Assembly: GCA_900553255.1 (NCBI GenBank)
Contig: USCI01000045.1
Span: 1-19,688, forward strand
Length of the DNA stretch: 19,688 bases
Reading direction: 5' to 3'
Source: an uncultured Oscillospiraceae bacterium
GTDB taxonomy: Bacteria > Bacillota > Clostridia > Oscillospirales > Acutalibacteraceae
How positions within the stretch are numbered: position 1 is the first letter of the stretch; each line of letters begins with the position of its first letter. Shown piece after piece: positions 16,091 through 19,688 of the stretch. The position numbers and the translations under genes are program-made. The notes under the pieces are model-generated. The model searched no databases. It had not been told where the DNA came from and was given only the letters and a program-made list of their open reading frames with translations.

Positions 16091-17251
16091 TTATTTCTGT
16101 AAATTTTTATCGATGAGCGCGCAGCGCTGCTTGACGCAGTCGGCCGAGCGCAGGGCATCCGGCGGGGTGTTGAACACATAATCGGCCAGCCGGTCGGTGG
16201 TAGTGGCGGCGACATGCAGGCGGGTGTCGGAGGAGGCGTAGTAGAGGAACACCTCGCCCTTTTCATTGACCGCCGCGCCGTTGGTGAACAGCACGTTGGA
16301 GACGTCGCCCACCCGTTCTTCTCCCAGCGGGGCGAGCAGATAGCCGCCCGGCTCCGCGATGACCTTAAACGGATCGTCGAGCGCGGTCGCGAACGCGTAC
16401 AGCACATACCGCAGGCCCGCTGCGGTGTTGCGCACGCCGTGCGCGATGTGGATCCAGCCCGCGTCGGTTTTGATCGGCACCGCGCCGGCGCCGTTTTTCG
16501 CCTCGCAGATGGTGTGGTAGCGCCGCCGGCTGAGCTGCCGTTCTTCCTTTATGTACGCGTGCGCGATGTCGTCGCACAGCCCGAGGCAGATGCCGCCGCC
16601 GGCGCCCGCCTCGATGAAATCGTCCTGCGGCCGGGTGTAGAAGGCGTACTGCCCGTCGATGAACTCCGGATGCAGCACACAGTTGCGCTGGTGGGACGAG
16701 GACGCGGTGCGCAGGTTGTCAAGCCGCTCCCAGTGGATCAGATCCTTGGTGCGCACGATGCCGGCGTCCGCCCGCGCGGCGGAGAGATCCGCCGAATCGG
16801 TGTCCTTGCTCTCGCTGCAGAACACGCCGTACAGCCAGCCGTCCTCATGCTGGGTGATCCGCATGTCGTAGACGTTGGTCTCCTCCGGGCAGGTGTCCGG
16901 CAGCTGCACCGGATAATCCCAGAAGCGGAAGCCGTCCACCCCGCTGTCGCTTTGCGCCACCGCGAAGAAGGACTTGCGGTCGTTCCCCTCCACCCGGGCG
17001 ATGATGTAATATTTCCCGTCACGGTAGAACGCGCCGGCGTTGAACACCGCGTTGACGCCCAGCCGCTCCATGAAATACGGGTTGCGGTTTTTGTCGAAAT
17101 CGTATTTCCAGAAGGGCGGCACATGCCCGCGGGTGAGCACCGGATGGACATAGCGGTCGATAACCCCGTTGTAAAAGGCGCTTTTCTCATTCTTTCTCCG
17201 GACCAGCTGCTCGTATTCCTCCAGGACCCGTGCCTTGTTCTGTTCAAACAT
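16091..17251 (-). CDS. GH130 phosphorylase, probably 4-O-beta-D-mannosyl-D-glucose phosphorylase
   Basis: 386 residues, the usual length of GH130 subfamily 1. The predicted catalytic Asp129 lies in NVYDMRIT. Other family stretches are GVNAVFNAGAFYRDGKYYII, ARVEGNDRKSFFAVAQSD, HPEFIDGQYAFYTRPQD, HGVRNTAAGLRYVLYAF and VGDVSNVLFTNGA. Characterised members phosphorolyse beta-1,4-mannosyl-glucose to mannose 1-phosphate and glucose in the cytoplasm, usually after a cellobiose-type 2-epimerase has converted mannobiose. No epimerase gene is in the window. I chose ATG 17251, with GGGAG nine bases upstream. The frame opens to a GTG at 17326, but that lies inside the likely promoter. It is the first minus-strand gene opposite the AraC regulator. 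Mannooligosaccharide phosphorylase is the main alternative. Confidence 0.92.
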   Translation of the reverse strand: MFEQNKARVLEEYEQLVRRKNEKSAFYNGVIDRYVHPVLTRGHVPPFWKYDFDKNRNPYFMERLGVNAVFNAGAFYRDGKYYIIARVEGNDRKSFFAVAQSDSGVDGFRFWDYPVQLPDTCPEETNVYDMRITQHEDGWLYGVFCSESKDTDSADLSAARADAGIVRTKDLIHWERLDNLRTASSSHQRNCVLHPEFIDGQYAFYTRPQDDFIEAGAGGGICLGLCDDIAHAYIKEERQLSRRRYHTICEAKNGAGAVPIKTDAGWIHIAHGVRNTAAGLRYVLYAFATALDDPFKVIAEPGGYLLAPLGEERVGDVSNVLFTNGAAVNEKGEVFLYYASSDTRLHVAATTTDRLADYVFNTPPDALRSADCVKQRCALIDKNLQK

Positions 17252-17311
17252 ACCCTTGCACTCCCATGCCGCATAGTGATCAGAGATATAACCATCTTGT
17301 GATGGATTCTG

Positions 17312-17340
17312 TCTATATTTTAGCACGCAGCAGCCGGCAA
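17312..17340 (-). promoter_or_regulatory. Candidate promoter of the GH130-GH5 operon
   Basis: Minus strand: TTGCCG (17340-17335), 17 bases, TATAGA (17317-17312). An overlapping extended -10 (TGCTAAAAT, including 17322-17317) could serve instead. The leader would be about 55 bases to ATG 17251. The weak -35 fits a promoter needing an activator such as the divergent AraC protein. Confidence 0.5.
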
Positions 17341-17412
17341 AACTTTTTATTTTTTGACATGCCCGGCAATATAGCGAAAATACAGGTTAAAAAATCGAAA
17401 TTTCAGAGCAAT

Positions 17413-17442
17413 TTTTCCAGTATATCTATACTTTTCCGGTAG
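17413..17442. promoter_or_regulatory. Candidate AraC-type operator (tandem half-sites)
   Basis: Two direct repeats, TTTTCCAGTA at 17413 and TTTTCCGGTA at 17432, start 19 bases apart. That is close to the two-turn spacing typical of AraC-family half-sites. They lie between the two divergent promoters. Binding is inferred, not shown. Confidence 0.4.
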
Positions 17443-17498
17443 TTATTGAGCAACAAGATATTTTGGGTTAATTTGGACGACGACGAGGAAACAATTTA

Positions 17499-17527
17499 TT
17501 GACTTTTGCCATTATCCGCGGTATTAT
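17499..17527 (+). promoter_or_regulatory. Promoter of the AraC-family regulator
   Basis: TTGACT (17499-17504), a 17-base spacer and TATTAT (17522-17527) form a near-consensus housekeeping promoter facing the regulator gene. The predicted leader is about 105 bases and includes a hairpin at 17568-17585. Confidence 0.75.
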
Positions 17528-17567
17528 CAAACAAGAGACGTGTTTATTCGCCTTTTCGGCCCTTGCC

Positions 17568-17585
17568 GCGGCGTGGAAACGCCGC
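17568..17585 (+). other. Leader hairpin with GGAA tetraloop upstream of the regulator
   Basis: GCGGCGT, loop GGAA, ACGCCGC: a perfect seven-pair stem with a GNRA-type loop in the untranslated leader, 56 bases before the ATG. No T-tract follows, so it is not a terminator. It may affect message stability or translation. Confidence 0.4.
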
Positions 17586-17641
17586 TGGGGAAACATGCAA
17601 AAAAATCAAATTTCCACCATTATTACTGAGGTGTCAGAAAA

Positions 17642-18481
17642 ATGTATTCCATCATCCGCGACAGCGATTATATGGACATGGAGATCGGCATGGCTTACCG
17701 TTTCCTGAATAACCGGAGCGTGCTGACCGAGATGCACACCCACAACTACTATGAATATTTCATCATCACATCGGGGCAGATCTACCATATCGTGAATGGG
17801 AAGACCTCGCTGCTGGGAGCCGGGGAGGCGGTGTTTATCCGGCCGGAGGACTGCCATAAATACCGCATAGCGGAGTGTGAGGACTGCGAAATGATCAATG
17901 TCAGCTTCCGGACATCGCACCTGGAGGACGCGCTGCGTTTTTTCGATAACAGCGCGACCGGGAAGCTGCTGGAGGGGCGGGAACCCCCGACCATCACGCT
18001 GAGCGCGTCACAGATTTCGGCGCTGAAGAAAAAGCACGCGATGCTCAACGTCAGCCCGTCGAAAAACAGCCTGATTATCCTGCTCAAGACGCTGCTGATC
18101 GACGTGGTGGCGTATTTCCTGCTGGATTATGAGCAGCAGAACAGCGAGACCTTTCTGCAGTCGGTGCTTGCGAAGATGAACACGCCGGAGAACATCGAGG
18201 AGGGGGTGCCGGCGCTGGTGCGGATATCGGGGTTCAGCCACGGGCACCTGTGCCGGCTGATGAAGAAGGAGATGGACACGACGCCGGTGAAGTACGTCAA
18301 TAACCTGCGGCTGCAGTATGCGGCAAACCTGCTGACCTCGACGACCAAGGATGTGCTGTCGATTGCGATGGAACTCGGCTTTTCGTCGCTGAGCCATTTC
18401 ATCACGATCTTCCGGCAGAAATACGGAATTTCGCCCTCGAAATACCGGAGTACCTACAGCAATATCCATATATGGAAATAA
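17642..18481 (+). CDS. AraC-family transcriptional regulator
   Basis: 279 residues, typical length. The N-terminal cupin-like sugar-sensing domain spans about 10-100 (EMHTHNYYEYFIITSG with His32 and His34, then LLGAGEAVFIRPEDCHKYRI). The C-terminal double helix-turn-helix spans about 171-273. Its first HTH is around LVRISGFSHGHLCRLMKKEM and its second around VLSIAMELGFSSLSHFITIF, ending in the family signature FRQKYGISPSKYR. It is divergent from the GH130-GH5 operon and is the only sugar-type regulator in the window, so it probably activates the locus when its ligand is present. ATG 17642 follows GAGGTG with seven bases between. The ligand is unknown. Confidence 0.93.
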   Translation: MYSIIRDSDYMDMEIGMAYRFLNNRSVLTEMHTHNYYEYFIITSGQIYHIVNGKTSLLGAGEAVFIRPEDCHKYRIAECEDCEMINVSFRTSHLEDALRFFDNSATGKLLEGREPPTITLSASQISALKKKHAMLNVSPSKNSLIILLKTLLIDVVAYFLLDYEQQNSETFLQSVLAKMNTPENIEEGVPALVRISGFSHGHLCRLMKKEMDTTPVKYVNNLRLQYAANLLTSTTKDVLSIAMELGFSSLSHFITIFRQKYGISPSKYRSTYSNIHIWK

Positions 18482-18482
18482 A

Positions 18483-18540
18483 TACACCCCCGGAACGCCG
18501 CGGCGTTCCGGGGGTGTATTCTGTAAACCTATTCTTTTTT
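18483..18540. terminator. Perfect 36-bp palindrome, convergent bidirectional terminator
   Basis: The arms at 18483-18500 and 18501-18518 are exact reverse complements (TACACCCCCGGAACGCCG and its complement), so an 18-pair stem can form. The plus strand continues to a T-run at 18535-18540. The minus strand leaves the stem into TTTATTTCC. It starts two bases after the AraC stop codon and lies ten bases past the stop of the opposing small gene, so it can end both transcripts. Confidence 0.85.
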
Positions 18541-18738
18541 CTTCCATAGGCTTTTTACATATCGTTTCGTATATCCATGACGGGACAATTCCCGCTTAAA
18601 ACACCGCATATAATAATCGCATTCATCACAGCAGCATTCAATAAGTTCCCCATCCCCGTCATAGTGTTCTCCATTGCCCGGACAAAAATGTCCGCCCCAG
18701 CCAGGTCTGAGCTTTATTCCGGTAACGTCACGAATCAT
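18529..18738 (-). CDS. Small Cys-rich protein of unknown function
   Basis: 69 residues when started at ATG 18738, which has AAAGGAG ten bases upstream. A longer frame from 18810 begins inside the promoter -35 box and cannot be the translated form. It has six cysteines (Cys19, 35, 36, 37, 40, 46), three histidines and the cluster ECCCDECDYYMRC, which suggests a metal-binding (zinc or iron-sulfur) module. It also has a Gly-rich, acidic segment GNGEHYDGDGE and a basic C-terminus ending KSLWKKKE. No signal peptide is visible, so it should be cytoplasmic. It is divergent from the XRE regulator and appears to be its controlled target. I do not recognise the family. Confidence 0.7.
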   Translation of the reverse strand: MIRDVTGIKLRPGWGGHFCPGNGEHYDGDGELIECCCDECDYYMRCFKRELSRHGYTKRYVKSLWKKKE

Positions 18739-18780
18739 ATCAACTCTACTCCTTTGAAGCAAACTATACATATCATGTTT

Positions 18781-18810
18781 ATTATATGACATGCTATGCC
18801 ATGTAGTCAA
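18781..18810 (-). promoter_or_regulatory. Near-consensus promoter of the small Cys-rich gene
   Basis: Minus strand: TTGACT (18810-18805), an 18-base spacer, and a perfect TATAAT (18786-18781). The predicted transcript starts near 18774, upstream of AAAGGAG and ATG 18738. Confidence 0.8.
18788..18805. promoter_or_regulatory. Candidate operator for the XRE repressor
   Basis: The inverted repeat GACATG-N6-CATGTA lies exactly between the -35 and -10 of the small gene's promoter. More TCATGT half-sites occur at 18773-18778 and 18815-18820, the latter just before the -10-like TATAAT (18825-18830) of the regulator. The layout suggests one repressor controlling both directions. Confidence 0.5.
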
Positions 18811-18848
18811 TATGTCATGTTCGATATAATACTTAATGGTGATAGCAG

Positions 18849-19079
18849 ATGAAAGATATGTTCTTTGAAGAATACCGCAATTTAGGGCTCTCTATTGCCT
18901 ATTTTCGACGAGCCAAAGGCATAACGCAACAGCAGTTAGCCGATCTATTGGATATAAATTGTCAGACCGTCAGCCGGATGGAGAATGCCAATACCGGGAT
19001 CTCAGCCGACATGCTTTTCGCCCTGTCAAAAGCCCTGGATATAAAGCTCGGCGATTTATTCGCTCATGCGAATTTATAA
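18849..19079 (+). CDS. XRE-family helix-turn-helix regulator
   Basis: 76 residues, essentially one HTH_3 (Cro/C1) domain at about 11-71. The first helices are LGLSIAYFRRAKGITQQQLA, recognition region INCQTVSRMENANTGIS, and the last helices LFALSKALDIKLGDLF. It has no sensor domain, so it probably represses by default or responds through a partner protein. GGTGAT precedes ATG 18849 and a TATAAT lies at 18825-18830. It is divergent from the small Cys-rich gene with the operator-like repeats between them. The codons and the flanking DNA are clearly more AT-rich than the sugar locus, hinting at separate origin. Confidence 0.88.
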   Translation: MKDMFFEEYRNLGLSIAYFRRAKGITQQQLADLLDINCQTVSRMENANTGISADMLFALSKALDIKLGDLFAHANL

Positions 19080-19086
19080 AAGATAA

Positions 19087-19118
19087 ACGGCCTGCCGAAC
19101 GGTAGGCCGTCATTTTTT
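19087..19118 (+). terminator. Intrinsic terminator after the XRE gene
   Basis: ACGGCCTGCC, loop GAAC, GGTAGGCCGT forms a ten-pair stem (one G-T), followed by CATTTTTT. It begins eight bases after the stop codon. Confidence 0.9.
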
Positions 19119-19137
19119 CTGACATATTTTTCGGAAA

Positions 19138-19173
19138 GTATGTCTGCCGATCAGCCGGCAGCACCTTCCCGCC
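19138..19173 (+). repeat. Direct repeat copy 1 (contains CTGCCG hairpin)
   Basis: GTATGTCTGCCG, a variable ATCAGC, then CGGCAGCACCTTCCCGCC. It matches the copy at 19555 except in the hairpin loop and one later base. CTGCCG and CGGCAG can pair in both copies. Confidence 0.7.
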
Positions 19174-19189
19174 TGATCGCAGGCAGCCA

Positions 19190-19217
19190 CCTACTTTTTC
19201 AGGCGTGAAAAAGTAGG
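19190..19217. repeat. Perfect 12-bp inverted repeat
   Basis: CCTACTTTTTCA, loop GGCG, TGAAAAAGTAGG. The T-run sits inside the arm, so it is not a standard terminator. Confidence 0.75.
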
Positions 19218-19255
19218 CAAAAAACGCTTTTTCCCGTTTTCGTACTCGCGGCAAG

Positions 19256-19279
19256 CGAAATGATCTGCCGATCATTTCG
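19256..19279. repeat. Perfect 10-bp inverted repeat
   Basis: CGAAATGATC, loop TGCC, GATCATTTCG. No T-tract on either side. Confidence 0.75.
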
Positions 19280-19455
19280 ACGCCGCGGCTCGGGTTATGG
19301 GGTAACTTTCCAGCCGGCCGTCGGCGTCAGCGTAGGCATCGACCTTTTGCACCCCACCAGCATAAGGAGAACTGAATTTCCACGCTATTAATTCGGCGCC
19401 TTCGGGGACGCCGTAAGGCGGAGTCCGCCTGGCGCCGGGGATAGAGGGCGTTTTG

Positions 19456-19483
19456 CGTCCTTTGACGCCCCGGTCAAAGGACG
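19456..19483. repeat. Perfect 11-bp inverted repeat
   Basis: CGTCCTTTGAC, loop GCCCCG, GTCAAAGGACG. It lies in the same hairpin-rich region, between the two 35-bp motif copies. Confidence 0.75.
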
Positions 19484-19554
19484 TGGCCGCGCGCACTCGT
19501 GCGAGGGGCGCTCAATCCTGCTTCGCGGCCAAACGCTGCCGAAATTGTGTGCGG

Positions 19555-19589
19555 GTATGTCTGCCGGCCACCGGCAGCACCATCCCGCC
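19555..19589 (+). repeat. Direct repeat copy 2 (contains CTGCCGG hairpin)
   Basis: GTATGTCTGCCGG, CCA, CCGGCAGCACCATCCCGCC. Same orientation as copy 1 and 417 bases away. The stem is longer here (CTGCCGG/CCGGCAG). Confidence 0.7.
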
Positions 19590-19688
19590 GGAACACCCGC
19601 AGCATCCGCGCAACAAAATCCCCGGCACAGCCTTGAACCGCGCCAGAAAAAACGGACAATAGACAAATCCCCCCTGATGTAGGAAAAT

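Larger units (their letters stand above)
17252..17641. other. 390-base divergent regulatory region between GH130 and the AraC regulator
   Basis: AT-rich compared with the flanking genes. It contains a minus-strand promoter candidate at 17312-17340, a tandem repeat candidate operator at 17413-17442, a strong plus-strand promoter at 17499-17527 and a leader hairpin at 17568-17585. No gene is supported here. Confidence 0.75.
19119..19688. other. Non-coding hairpin-rich region to the window end
   Basis: About 570 bases without a convincing gene. There are two copies of a 35-bp motif (19138, 19555) and perfect inverted repeats at 19190-19217 (12-bp arms), 19256-19279 (10-bp arms), 19416-19430 and 19456-19483 (11-bp arms), plus GGCGCC boxes at 19395 and 19431. 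Frames such as 19496-19272 on the minus strand run through these palindromes and lack ribosome sites. The density of repeats suggests an interspersed intergenic element. Confidence 0.55.

Noticed and set aside
17252..17326. Upstream GTG start for the GH130 gene
   Set aside because: It overlaps the likely promoter -10 region, has no ribosome site, and would add 25 residues absent from the family.
18739..18810. Longer start for the small Cys-rich gene
   Set aside because: The start would lie in the -35 box of its own promoter. A proper ribosome site precedes ATG 18738 instead.
18529..19079. Classical toxin-antitoxin pair
   Set aside because: The genes are divergent rather than overlapping in one operon, and the Cys-rich protein resembles no toxin I recognise.
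19272..19496. Possible 74-residue minus-strand protein
   Set aside because: It lacks a ribosome site and is crossed by several perfect inverted repeats, so it is treated as part of the repeat region. A gene remnant cannot be fully excluded.
19119..19688. CRISPR array or tRNA/rRNA gene
   Set aside because: Only two repeat copies, 417 bases apart, are present with no regular spacers, and no cloverleaf or rRNA-like sequence was seen here or elsewhere in the window.

Overview
The window looks like a chromosomal segment from a high-GC, Gram-positive gut-type Clostridia, most like the Oscillospiraceae/Ruminococcaceae. The reasons are strong AGGAGG-type ribosome sites, a lipobox signal peptide, CUT1-type sugar ABC permeases without their own ATPase, and a surface enzyme held by a C-terminal membrane helix. 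The genus cannot be set from this sequence. The first 17.3 kb is a carbohydrate-utilisation locus read entirely on the minus strand. A divergent AraC-family regulator borders it. After that comes a short AT-richer accessory patch and a non-coding, hairpin-rich tail.

Layout, in order of minus-strand transcription (right to left). At 17251-15005 there is a cytoplasmic GH130 mannoside phosphorylase followed by a cytoplasmic GH5. A 267-base gap (14738-15004) follows, holding a near-perfect 16-bp palindrome and a hairpin. A dense gene run then reaches the left edge: a 964-residue solute-binding protein fused to two carbohydrate-binding-like domains, two permeases, a surface GH5 with beta/gamma-crystallin-like and F5/8C domains plus a membrane anchor, an NHL-TPR-Yip1 membrane protein, a DUF5696-like exported protein, a second pair of permeases, a lipoprotein solute-binding protein, and the start of an unidentified exported or membrane protein cut by the window edge.

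Proposed joint function (inference): the surface GH5 cuts a beta-mannan or glucomannan-like polymer. One or both importers take up oligosaccharides, powered by an ATPase encoded elsewhere. The cytoplasmic GH5 trims them and the GH130 enzyme phosphorolyses mannosyl-glucose units to mannose 1-phosphate and glucose. The AraC regulator at 17642 would sense the sugar and control the locus through the shared 390-base intergenic region, which holds a very good promoter for the regulator, a plausible opposed promoter for GH130, and a 19-bp-spaced direct repeat suited to an AraC operator. The NHL-TPR-Yip1 and DUF5696 proteins are the least understood parts and the best candidates for something new.

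Right end: a perfect 36-bp palindrome acts as a convergent terminator between the AraC gene and a 69-residue Cys-rich protein. That small gene is divergent from a 76-residue XRE repressor, with an inverted repeat placed between the -35 and -10 of the small gene's near-consensus promoter. From 19119 to the end I find no convincing gene. That stretch contains two copies of a 35-bp motif and several perfect inverted repeats.
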